This document shows positions 26,928 through 34,849 of a stretch of DNA of 60,481 nucleotides, piece after piece. Source of the stretch: Pseudorhodoferax aquiterrae (GTDB lineage Bacteria; Pseudomonadota; Gammaproteobacteria; Burkholderiales; Burkholderiaceae_C); NCBI RefSeq assembly GCF_014652235.1, contig NZ_BMYK01000018.1, forward strand, positions 70,983-131,463, in the 5' to 3' direction. The notes beneath the pieces are model-generated. The model worked only from the letters and a program-made list of their open reading frames with translations. It ran no database searches and was not told the origin of the DNA. The position numbers were made by a program, and so were the translations under genes. The first letter of the stretch is position 1, and every line of letters starts with the position of its first letter.

Positions 26928-28866
26928 ACCACTCGCGCTGCTGCTGCTGGAGGATTCCGCCTTCGATGCGGAACTCGTGCAGGAGTGCGTGCAGGCCAGC
27001 CATCCCGGAGCGCGCTGCACGCTGGTACGCGACGAGGCGGGTTTCGTCCAGGCGCTGGCCACGCAGCGCTTCGACGCCGTGCTCTCCGATTTCCAGCTGC
27101 CCGGCTTCGGCGGCGACCAGGCCCTGGCGATCACACGGGCCAGGGCGCCGCAGCTGCCCGTCATCTTCGTCTCGGGCGTGATCGGCGAGGACAACGCGGT
27201 CGAGCTGCTCAAGCGCGGCGCCACCGACTACGTGAGCAAGGGCCGGTTGGAGCGGCTGCCGCTGGTGCTCGAGCGTGCCTTGCGCGAGGTGCGCGAGCGC
27301 GCCGCGCGCGATGCCGCCGAAGCGCGCCTGCGCGAGGCCGACAGCCTGTATGCCCGCATCGTGGAGTCGCTGCGCGACTACGCCGTGCTGCTGCTCGACG
27401 CCGAGCAACGCATCACGAGCTGGAACCGCGGCGCCCAGGCCATCTTCGGCTTCGAGCGCAGCGAGGCCGTGGGGCAGAACGCCACGCTGCTGCTGCCCGA
27501 GGGCGAGGACGCGCGCGAAGCCTGGCGGCGCGACCTGCGCCTGGCTGCCACCGCGCAGCGCGCTGCCACCCAGCGCTGGATGCGCCGGCGCGACGGCTCG
27601 CGCCTGTGGGCCGAGGGCGTGCTGATGCCGCTGCACGGCGAGGGCGGCGCCGTGGTCGGCTGGTGCAGCATCGCGCGCGACACCACGGCCGAGCACCTCG
27701 CCGCGCAGGCGCTGCGCGAAGCGAAGGAGCAGGCCGAGGCCGCGCGGCGGGAGGCCGAGCGCGCCAGCCAGGCCAAGGACCGTTTCATCGCCATGCTGTC
27801 GCACGAGCTGCGCGCGCCGCTGTCGGCCGTCTCGGCCGCCGTGCACCTGCTCGAGCGCCACGCCAGCGTGCCGGCGACGCACCAGGACCTGGTGCCGCTG
27901 GTGCGCCGCAACGTGGCCGTGGAGACGCGGCTCATCGACGACCTGCTGGACATCTCGGCCATCACCAGCGGCAAGCTCGGGATCAAGCCCGAGGTGGTCG
28001 ACATGCACCTGGTGCTGCGCGAGGCGCTGGCCATGCTGGCCGAGGCGCTCGAAGAGCGCGGCATGCGCGTGGACCTGGCATTGGCGGACGGCGCTGCCTG
28101 GGTGTACGCCGACCCCGTGCGCATGCAGCAGGTCGTGGCCAACCTGGTGCGCAACGCCATCAAGTTCAGCGAACCCGGCGGCGCGGTGCACCTGCACACG
28201 GCGCTGGAGGCCGGCGAGTTCGTGTTTTCCTGCTGCGACCAGGGCATCGGCATCGCGCCCGACGCGCTGGAGCGCATCTTCACGGCCTTCGAGCAGGCCG
28301 ACCGCGACACCGCACGCGAGCGCGGCGGCCTGGGCCTGGGCCTGGCCATCGCGCGCCATCTGGCGCTGGCCCATGGCGGCGTGCTGCTGGCCGAGAGCGC
28401 CGGCGTAGGCCAGGGCGCGCGCTTCACGCTGCGCCTGCCGCTGCGCGAAGGCGCCGTGCCGCCACCGCCGCCGCAGCAGCCCGCGGCCGAGCCGGTGCCG
28501 ACCCGGCACGCGCGCGTGCTGATGGTGGAAGACCATCCCGGTGCGGCGATGGCGCTGCGCATGTGCCTGGAAGAGTACGGTTACGAGGTCGCGCATGCGG
28601 CCAGCGTGGCCGCGGCGCTGCAACTGGCCGAAGCCCAGGCCTTCGACATCGTGCTGACCGACCTGGGCCTGCCGGATGGCAGCGGCGTGGACATTGGGCG
28701 TGCGCTCGGCACGCGCCTGCCGGTGCTGGCGCTGAGCGGCTTCGGCGCCGAGAGCGACCTGCGCAGCACCGCCGCGGCCGGTTTCGCCGGCCACCTGGTC
28801 AAACCGGTCGACCCGCCGCAGGTGCACGCGGTGCTGCAAAAGCTGCTGGCCCGACCCGTGCCATGA
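26920..28866 (+). CDS. Hybrid histidine kinase, REC-PAS-HisKA-HATPase-REC
   Basis: A 648-residue soluble kinase with receivers at both ends. REC1 is about 5-125 (Asp57 in VLSDFQLPGFGG) and PAS about 140-260. A coiled linker leads to HisKA with His295 in MLSHELRAPLS. The ATPase domain is about 365-508 (NLVRNAIKF, DQGIGIA, GGLGLGLAIARH). A Pro-rich hinge is followed by REC2, about 530-645 (Asp581 in VLTDLGLPDG). No membrane segment is seen. REC1 may take signal from the phytochrome branch; its overlap with the response-regulator gene supports joint expression. Confidence 0.93.
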   Translation: MSEPLALLLLEDSAFDAELVQECVQASHPGARCTLVRDEAGFVQALATQRFDAVLSDFQLPGFGGDQALAITRARAPQLPVIFVSGVIGEDNAVELLKRGATDYVSKGRLERLPLVLERALREVRERAARDAAEARLREADSLYARIVESLRDYAVLLLDAEQRITSWNRGAQAIFGFERSEAVGQNATLLLPEGEDAREAWRRDLRLAATAQRAATQRWMRRRDGSRLWAEGVLMPLHGEGGAVVGWCSIARDTTAEHLAAQALREAKEQAEAARREAERASQAKDRFIAMLSHELRAPLSAVSAAVHLLERHASVPATHQDLVPLVRRNVAVETRLIDDLLDISAITSGKLGIKPEVVDMHLVLREALAMLAEALEERGMRVDLALADGAAWVYADPVRMQQVVANLVRNAIKFSEPGGAVHLHTALEAGEFVFSCCDQGIGIAPDALERIFTAFEQADRDTARERGGLGLGLAIARHLALAHGGVLLAESAGVGQGARFTLRLPLREGAVPPPPPQQPAAEPVPTRHARVLMVEDHPGAAMALRMCLEEYGYEVAHAASVAAALQLAEAQAFDIVLTDLGLPDGSGVDIGRALGTRLPVLALSGFGAESDLRSTAAAGFAGHLVKPVDPPQVHAVLQKLLARPVP

Positions 28867-29777
28867 AACCGGCGCTGCCGGACCTGAACCTGCTGCGCGT
28901 GTTCGATGCGATCTGGCGCTGCCGCAGCGTGACGGCGGCTGGCGCCGAGATCGGCCTGACCCAGGGCTCGATGAGCAATGCCCTGAACCGGCTGCGCCAG
29001 CACTTCGACGACCCCCTGTTCGTGCGGCTGCAGGGCCGCATGCAGCCCACGCCGCTGGCCGAGGGCCTGGCCGAGCCGGTGCAGCTGGCGCTGCGCCAGC
29101 TGGAGCAGGCGCTGGCGCAGCGCCGCGCCTTCGTGCCGGCCACGGCCGTGCAGGGCTTTCGCATCTGCATGACCGAGATCGCGCAGCGTGTGTTTCTGCC
29201 GCGGCTGGTGCAGCACCTCGCTAGCACGGCGCCGGGCGTGCAGCTGGCCACGGTGGACATGCCGCCTGCGCGTGCCCAGGCCGCGCTGGCGGCCGGCGAG
29301 ATCGACCTGGCCATCGGCTACTTCGCCGCCTTCGGCGACAGCTTCTTCGCCCAGCGCCTGTTCGCCGAACACTATGTGGTGCTGGCGCGGGCCGGGCATC
29401 CCGGCATCGCCACGCGGCTCACGCGCGCCGCCTACCTGCAGGCGGCCCACATCTCCTACCGGCCGGCCGCGGCCAGCCACGAGCTGCTGGACGAAAGGCT
29501 GGACCGCGCCTTCGCCCGGGCCGGCGTGCGCCGGCGGGTGGGCCTGCAGGTGGCGCATTCCATGGGCCTGTCGGTCGTGGTGGCGCAGACCGACCTCATC
29601 GCCACCGTGCCGTCGCGGCTGGCGCTGAGCTTCGCCGACCAGCCGGGCCTGCGCGTGTTGCCGCTGCCGCTGGCCGTGCCGCCCATCGAGATCCGCCAGC
29701 ACTGGCACCTGCGCAGCCACCAGGATCCGGCGCACCAGTGGCTGCGCACGCAGGTCGCCACGCTGTTCCAGGCCTGA
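28863..29777 (+). CDS. LysR-family regulator, NodD/NahR-like
   Basis: A 304-residue regulator with the N-terminal helix-turn-helix LPDLNLLRVFDAIWRCRS, then GLTQGSMSNALNRLRQHF and DDPLFVR, typical of the NahR/NodD group that controls aromatic catabolism. Its ATG overlaps the stop of the hybrid kinase (ATGA), so it belongs to the light-sensing operon. The next genes on the same strand encode a ring-cleavage-type dioxygenase and an FAD monooxygenase, plausible targets. Confidence 0.92.
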   Translation: MKPALPDLNLLRVFDAIWRCRSVTAAGAEIGLTQGSMSNALNRLRQHFDDPLFVRLQGRMQPTPLAEGLAEPVQLALRQLEQALAQRRAFVPATAVQGFRICMTEIAQRVFLPRLVQHLASTAPGVQLATVDMPPARAQAALAAGEIDLAIGYFAAFGDSFFAQRLFAEHYVVLARAGHPGIATRLTRAAYLQAAHISYRPAAASHELLDERLDRAFARAGVRRRVGLQVAHSMGLSVVVAQTDLIATVPSRLALSFADQPGLRVLPLPLAVPPIEIRQHWHLRSHQDPAHQWLRTQVATLFQA

Positions 29778-29828
29778 CCGGCATGCGCGGCATTCAGCGC
29801 TTCAATACCGCGCATTGACGGCACCGGC

Positions 29829-29856
29829 TTGTGCGGCGCGACGGGCGGCCTAGACT
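29829..29856 (+). promoter_or_regulatory. Possible sigma-70 promoter of the dioxygenase gene
   Basis: TTGTGC at 29829-29834 and TAGACT at 29851-29856 are 16 bp apart, about 50 bp before the dioxygenase start, in the 127-bp gap after the LysR gene. The elements are only partial matches. Confidence 0.3.
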
Positions 29857-29904
29857 CGGCGGACCACCACGAGGGCGCCGCCAGAGCGCCGAGCGAGACA
29901 AGCC

Positions 29905-30774
29905 ATGATCGATCTGCACGACATCCGCTACGTGCGCCTGGGCACGCGCGACCTGGAAGGCGCGGCGCGCTATGCGCACGACATCCTCGGCCTGGCCGAG
30001 GGGGGCCGCAGCGGCAACCCCAAGAACGGGCAGTCCGTCTACCTGCGCAGCGATGCGCGCGACCACACGCTGGTCTACTTCGACGGCGACCCGCGCGACC
30101 ACACAGTGGGCTTCGACCTGCGCGCGGGCGTGGCGCTGGACGACGCCGCGGCCGAGCTGGAGCGCCTGGGCCATCCGGTGCACCGCGGCAGCGCCGAGGA
30201 GTGCGCGCAGCGCCGCGTCGACGCCTTCGTCTCGTTCCGCGACCCGAGCGGCAACCGCATCGACCTGCTTGCGCCCACGCCGCAGGCCGGCCGCCCTTTC
30301 ACGCCCACGCGGCCCGTGGCCAACACCGGCTTCTCGCACGTGGGCCTGCGCAGCACCGACCCCGTGCGCGACGAAGCCTTCTGGACGCAGGTGCTGTCGG
30401 CCAAGGTCAGCGACCGCATCGGCCAGGCGCCGCTGCTGCGCATCGACGCCGTGCACCACAAGATCGCGCTGTTCCCGTCCAGCTTCGCCGGCGTGCAGCA
30501 CGTCAACCACCAGGTCGCGTCCATCGACGACATCATGCAGTCCTGGTACTTCCTGCGCGAACGCGGTGTGCGCACCGTGTTCGGCCCGGGCCGGCACCCG
30601 ACCTCGGGCGCCATGTTCCTGTACTTCGAAGGCCCGGACGGCATGGTCTACGAATACTCCAGCGGCGTGCGCCTGGTGACCGATCCCGACGAACAGCCGC
30701 GCCAGTTCCCGTTCGAGCCGGCCTCGTTCTGCATGTGGGGCGCGCGGCCGGACATCGCCGAATTCCGCAACTGA
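29905..30774 (+). CDS. VOC-family extradiol dioxygenase-like protein
   Basis: A 289-residue protein of two vicinal-oxygen-chelate halves (about 5-125 and 140-275). The second half keeps the iron ligand pattern of type I extradiol dioxygenases: His in GFSHVGLRS, His in VNHQVASIDD and Glu in MVYEYSSG. Such enzymes open catechol-type rings using Fe(II) and O2. The substrate cannot be read from sequence. It is followed by an FAD monooxygenase 67 bp downstream, a common hydroxylate-then-cleave pairing. Confidence 0.85.
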   Translation: MIDLHDIRYVRLGTRDLEGAARYAHDILGLAEGGRSGNPKNGQSVYLRSDARDHTLVYFDGDPRDHTVGFDLRAGVALDDAAAELERLGHPVHRGSAEECAQRRVDAFVSFRDPSGNRIDLLAPTPQAGRPFTPTRPVANTGFSHVGLRSTDPVRDEAFWTQVLSAKVSDRIGQAPLLRIDAVHHKIALFPSSFAGVQHVNHQVASIDDIMQSWYFLRERGVRTVFGPGRHPTSGAMFLYFEGPDGMVYEYSSGVRLVTDPDEQPRQFPFEPASFCMWGARPDIAEFRN

Positions 30775-30841
30775 CCGCGGGCCGCGCCGCGCGACCGGGC
30801 GGCCGCCGGGCCGCCCTGGCCTTGCCGCACAATCCGGCCCC

Positions 30842-32125
30842 ATGTTGGAGACCAAGACACCTTCCGCGGCCCCCGTCCTGATCGCCGGCGGCGGCATCGG
30901 CGGCATGGCCATGGCGCTCACGCTGCACCAGATCGGCGTGCCCTGCGTGGTCTACGAGGCCGTGCCGGAGCTGCAACCGCTGGGCGTGGGCATCAACCTG
31001 CAGCCCAACGCCGTGCGCGAGCTGTACGACCTGGGGCTGGACGACCGCGTGCTCGACCGCATCGGCATCCAGGCGCGCGAATGGGCACTGGTCGGCCGCA
31101 ACGGACGCGAAATCTATGCCGAGCCGCGCGGCCTGGCAGCCGGCTACCGCTGGCCGCAGTACTCGGTGCACCGCGGGGAGCTGCAGATGCTGCTGTACCG
31201 CACGGTGCTGGAGCGCCTGGGCCCCGGTGCCGTGCAACTGGGCCAGCGCGTGACGGGCTACCGCAATGGCGAGGAGGGCGTCACGGCGCAGATCGAGACG
31301 CGCGACGGCCAGCGGCGCGAAGCGCAGGGCGCCCTGCTGGTCGCCGCCGACGGCCTGCACTCGGCCGTGCGCGCACAGATGCACCCGCAGCAGCCGCCGA
31401 TCCACTGGGGCGGCGCCATCATGTGGCGCGGCACCACCCCGGGCGTGCCGATCCGCACGGGCGCGTCCTTCGTCGGCCTGGGCAGCCTCAAGCACCGTGT
31501 GGTCTGCTACCCGATCTCCCAGCCCGACCCGGCCACGGGCCTGGCCACCATCAACTGGATCGCCGAGATCACGGTCGACAACTCCCAGGGCTGGACCCAG
31601 GGCGACTGGAACCGGCGTGTGGCGATCGACGAATTCATCCACCACTTCGCAGGCTGGGACTACGGCTGGATCGACGTGCCGGCCCTGCTGCGCGGCGCCA
31701 GCCAGGTGTACGAGTACCCCATGATCGACCGCGACCCGGTGCCGACCTGGGTCGATGGCCGGGTGGCCTTGCTGGGCGATGCCGCGCACGTGATGTACCC
31801 GGTGGGCTCCAACGGCGCCAGCCAGGCCATCGTGGACGCGCGCGTGCAGGGTGCAGCGCTGCAGGCGCAGGGCGTCGGCCCGGCCGCGCTGCGCGCCTAC
31901 GACGACAGGCTCTGCGCCGACATCTCGGCCCTGGTGCTGCGCAACCGCGGCGCCGGCCCGTTCGGTCTGCTGGGCCTGGTGGACGAGCGCTGCGGCGGCG
32001 TCTTCGACGACATCGACCAGGTCGTTCCCAAGGCCGAGCGCGAAGCCTTCATGGCGCGCTACAAGGCGGCCGCAGGCTTTGCGATCGAGACGCTCAACGC
32101 GGCGCCGCCGACGGTGCGCGTCTAA
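30842..32125 (+). CDS. FAD-dependent monooxygenase (aromatic hydroxylase type)
   Basis: A 427-residue group A flavin monooxygenase. The N-terminal FAD motif VLIAGGGIGGMAMALTL, the central VAADGLHSAVR (DG motif) and LLGDAAHVMYPVGSNGASQA (GD motif) are intact. It resembles PhzS/salicylate hydroxylase-type enzymes that add one oxygen using NAD(P)H. A GC hairpin (30797-30816) and a -10-like CACAAT, 8 nt before the start, lie in the short gap behind the dioxygenase. Its stop overlaps the stop of the convergent glutathione transferase gene by 3-4 nt. Confidence 0.92.
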   Translation: MLETKTPSAAPVLIAGGGIGGMAMALTLHQIGVPCVVYEAVPELQPLGVGINLQPNAVRELYDLGLDDRVLDRIGIQAREWALVGRNGREIYAEPRGLAAGYRWPQYSVHRGELQMLLYRTVLERLGPGAVQLGQRVTGYRNGEEGVTAQIETRDGQRREAQGALLVAADGLHSAVRAQMHPQQPPIHWGGAIMWRGTTPGVPIRTGASFVGLGSLKHRVVCYPISQPDPATGLATINWIAEITVDNSQGWTQGDWNRRVAIDEFIHHFAGWDYGWIDVPALLRGASQVYEYPMIDRDPVPTWVDGRVALLGDAAHVMYPVGSNGASQAIVDARVQGAALQAQGVGPAALRAYDDRLCADISALVLRNRGAGPFGLLGLVDERCGGVFDDIDQVVPKAEREAFMARYKAAAGFAIETLNAAPPTVRV

Positions 32126-32997
32126 GCGCCGAGCTTGTCGAGCGTCTTCGTGTCGAAGTCGCTCGCGTCGTGGCGCTCGCGCAGCTGGCTCTCGGGCTTG
32201 CCCTGCACGCGGTTGACCATGCGGCCGCGGCGCGCGGCCGGGCGCTGCGCGATCTCCTCGGTCCAGCGCTGCACGTGGGTGTACTCCTGCACCTGCAGGA
32301 AGGTGCCGGACTCGCCGTAGAGCTGGCCCTTGGCCAGCGCACCGTACCAGGGCCAGATCGCCATGTCGGCGATGGTGTAGTCGTCGCCGGCCACGAAGCG
32401 GCTTTCGGCCAGGCGCCGGTTCAGCACGTCGAGCTGGCGCTTGACCTCCATCGCGTAGCGGTCGATCGCGTACTCGATCTTGCTCGGCGCGTAGGCGTAA
32501 AAGTGGCCGAAGCCGCCGCCCAGGAAGGGCGCGCTGCCCATCTGCCAGAACAGCCAGGACAGGCATTCGGCGCGCGCCGCGCCGCCGCTGGGCACGAAGG
32601 CGCCGAACTTCTCCGCCAGGTACAACAGGATGGCGCCGGACTCGAACACGCGCACGGGCTCCGTGCCACTGCGGTCCACCAGCGCCGGGATCTTGGAGTT
32701 GGGGTTGACGGCCACGAAGCCGCTGCCGAACTGGTCGCCCTCGCCGATGTTGATGAGCCAGGCGTCGTACTCGGCCCCCGCGTGGCCCAGCGCCAGCAGC
32801 TCCTCCAGCATCACCGTGACCTTGACGCCGTTCGGCGTGCCCAGCGAGTACAGCTGCAGCGGATGCCTGCCGACCGGCAGTTCTTTGTCGTGCGTGGGGC
32901 CGGCCACGGGACGGTTGATGTTGGCGAAGCGGCCGCCGCTGGCCTTGTTCCAGGTCCAGACGGCGGGCGGAGTGTAGGTGGTGTCGTCGTTGGGCAT
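32122..32997 (-). CDS. yghU: YghU-like glutathione-dependent disulfide-bond oxidoreductase
   Basis: A 291-residue glutathione-S-transferase-fold protein. The N-terminal extension, with YTPPAVWTWN, leads to the thioredoxin-like domain LQLYSLGTPNGVKVTVMLEE, where Thr/Asn replace the usual Tyr/Ser as in YghU. NPNSKIPALVD and FESGAILLYLAEK form the glutathione site. The helical domain follows. YghU reduces disulfides with two glutathiones. The ankyrin gene lies 9 bp upstream on the same strand. Confidence 0.92.
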   Translation of the reverse strand: MPNDDTTYTPPAVWTWNKASGGRFANINRPVAGPTHDKELPVGRHPLQLYSLGTPNGVKVTVMLEELLALGHAGAEYDAWLINIGEGDQFGSGFVAVNPNSKIPALVDRSGTEPVRVFESGAILLYLAEKFGAFVPSGGAARAECLSWLFWQMGSAPFLGGGFGHFYAYAPSKIEYAIDRYAMEVKRQLDVLNRRLAESRFVAGDDYTIADMAIWPWYGALAKGQLYGESGTFLQVQEYTHVQRWTEEIAQRPAARRGRMVNRVQGKPESQLRERHDASDFDTKTLDKLGA

Positions 32998-33006
32998 CGG
33001 GCCAGT

Positions 33007-34692
33007 CTAGCGAGATCGGCCTGGTGGCGCAGGGCCGGTCTGCGCGGCCCCGGCCTCCAGCAGGTATTGCGTGACCTCGTCGGAAAAGCGCGCGCGCCGG
33101 CCTTGGAACAGCACGCCGTCCGGGTCCTGGGGATCGGGCTGCGCGCCGGGCATGCCGTGCGCGACCAGGGCCTGGGCGCAGCCCAGCCAGTCGCCCGCGC
33201 CGTCCTCGGGCTGGTTGCACGAGGCCCACTGCAGCGTGCCGCAGCAGTTGTCGCCGTAGCCGTGGCGCTCGGTCCATTGCGCGCCATGGTCGAGCAGCAG
33301 GCGCGCCATGGCCGCGTCGCCGCGGAACACGGCCTGGTTCAGCGCCGAGGCGTCCCAGTCGCCGCCGCGCACGGCGACAGGCCAGCCCAGGCGCAGCATG
33401 CACTGCACGGCTGGCCGCAGGCCCTGGGCCGCGAGTTCAGGCAGCAGGCGCAGCTGTCCGGCGGGCAGTTCCGCGGGCCAGCCGGGCTGCTGCAGCTGCC
33501 GTGCCGCGGCCTCGTCGCCACGCGCGCAGGCCGCCAGGAAGCGCTCCAGCGGCGCAGCCGGTGCGGGCAGGCCGGCGGCGATGAGCAGCGCCGCGACCTC
33601 GGGCAGGCCGTAGCGCAGCGCGAGCGTGGCCGCATCCGTGCCGTCCGGCATGCGCACCTGCGGGTCGGCGCCCGCCTGCAGCAGCGCCTGCACATGGGCG
33701 GCCGAGCGGCGCCGGCGGATCGCCCAGAGCAGTGGCCGGCCCCAGGTGGCCGTCGGCTCGCCGGGTGCGGGCTCGTTGGGGTCGGCGCCATGCGCCAGCA
33801 GCAGGCGCAGCTGGGGCAGGGCGTCGAGGTCGAGCACGCGGTACAGCGCGTTGCTGCCCGTCACGCGCGCCCCGGCCCGCAGCAGCAGCCCGGTGCATTC
33901 CACGCTCTCGAGCGCGTGGTAGAGCGATTCGCCGTCGTTCGGATCGGCGCCCGCGGCCAGCAGCAGGCGCGTGAGTTCCGGGTCGCGGTTCTGGCCGGCG
34001 GCGCCGTACAGCGCGGAAAGCCGTTCGGTGGTCGACGGCGCCTGCAGCGAGGCCGGCGGCCAGCGGTTGCCCACGGACTGGTTCGCATCGGCCCCGGCGT
34101 CCAGCAGCAGTTGCGCGCAGCCCAGCAGGCCGGGCCGGTAGGCGGGCAACTGCCACAGGCTGGAATGGGCCACGGCGAACAGCGGCGGCAGTTGCAGCGC
34201 GCCGCCGGGCCGGTGCAGCCAGGCCGGGTCGCGTGCGAGGGCGGCACGCAGCTGCGCTGCGTCGCCTGTGGCGCAGGCCATGGACAGGTCGTCACCCGCC
34301 AGTGCGGGCTGCTCGGCCAGCAGGCGCGCGGCCACGCGCGGCTGGGCGCGGCCGGTGCCGCCCGCCACGTCGCCGGCGTAGGCCAGCTGCAGCCAGCGCA
34401 GGCGCGCGCGGGCCGGGTCGGCGATGGCCTCGGCATGGGCCAGGCGTGCGGCCACGAAGCCCATGAGTTCGGACCAGGAGACGAAGCCGTGCTCGCGCGC
34501 GATGCAGGACTGCGCGTCGTGCAGGCGCGGTTCCATGGCCGCGATGGCGGCATCGCTGGCGCCGTGGGCTGCAGGCAGGGTGCTGCGCATGCGGGCGAAG
34601 GCCTCGGCCTCGCCGGCGCGCAGGGCGGCCAGCAGCTGCTTGGCCTGCTTCTTCAGGTGGGCGGCATCGGGCCGCGGGGGGATGCGCTTCAA
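33007..34692 (-). CDS. Ankyrin-repeat protein
   Basis: A 561-residue protein without signal peptide or membrane helix. The start is a TTG at 34692 with GGAGG at 5-nt spacing, giving MKRIPPRPDAAHLKKQAKQLL; family N-terminal helices of this kind (KKQAKQLL...RAG) precede the repeats. Several ankyrin-like repeats follow, for example LLLDAGADANQ, LLLAAGADPND, LLLAHGADPNE and LLQAGADPQVR, with AALSLA-type helices between. Ankyrin repeats bind proteins; no enzyme domain is visible. It lies 157 bp after the caspase-like gene, behind a hairpin, and just ahead of yghU. Confidence 0.88.
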   Translation of the reverse strand: MKRIPPRPDAAHLKKQAKQLLAALRAGEAEAFARMRSTLPAAHGASDAAIAAMEPRLHDAQSCIAREHGFVSWSELMGFVAARLAHAEAIADPARARLRWLQLAYAGDVAGGTGRAQPRVAARLLAEQPALAGDDLSMACATGDAAQLRAALARDPAWLHRPGGALQLPPLFAVAHSSLWQLPAYRPGLLGCAQLLLDAGADANQSVGNRWPPASLQAPSTTERLSALYGAAGQNRDPELTRLLLAAGADPNDGESLYHALESVECTGLLLRAGARVTGSNALYRVLDLDALPQLRLLLAHGADPNEPAPGEPTATWGRPLLWAIRRRRSAAHVQALLQAGADPQVRMPDGTDAATLALRYGLPEVAALLIAAGLPAPAAPLERFLAACARGDEAAARQLQQPGWPAELPAGQLRLLPELAAQGLRPAVQCMLRLGWPVAVRGGDWDASALNQAVFRGDAAMARLLLDHGAQWTERHGYGDNCCGTLQWASCNQPEDGAGDWLGCAQALVAHGMPGAQPDPQDPDGVLFQGRRARFSDEVTQYLLEAGAAQTGPAPPGRSR

Positions 34693-34762
34693 GGAAACCT
34701 CCGTGCGTGGTGAGCCGGGGGCCCGCAGCATCGGCCGCACAAAGGTGGGGAAAGACCGCAGG

Positions 34763-34782
34763 CGCACGCGCAGGCGCGTGCG
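34763..34782. terminator. Hairpin between caspase-like and ankyrin genes
   Basis: CGCACGCG-CAGG-CGCGTGCG is a perfect 8-bp stem with a 4-nt loop. On the reverse strand it is followed a few bases later by GGTCTTTCC, a poor T tract, so it is at most a weak terminator. Confidence 0.35.
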
Positions 34783-34849
34783 TGGGGCAAGTGGGTTCAA
34801 CCCTTCCCGCGGGTCCGGGCGCGGCTTGCTCCGCGGCCGGCATGGTAGC

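Noticed and set aside
31081-34713. A 1210-codon open frame on the plus strand
   Set aside because: It runs out of frame through the FAD monooxygenase and antisense to the glutathione transferase and ankyrin genes. It is open only because stop codons are rare at this GC content, and its product is low-complexity Arg/Ala/Gly sequence.
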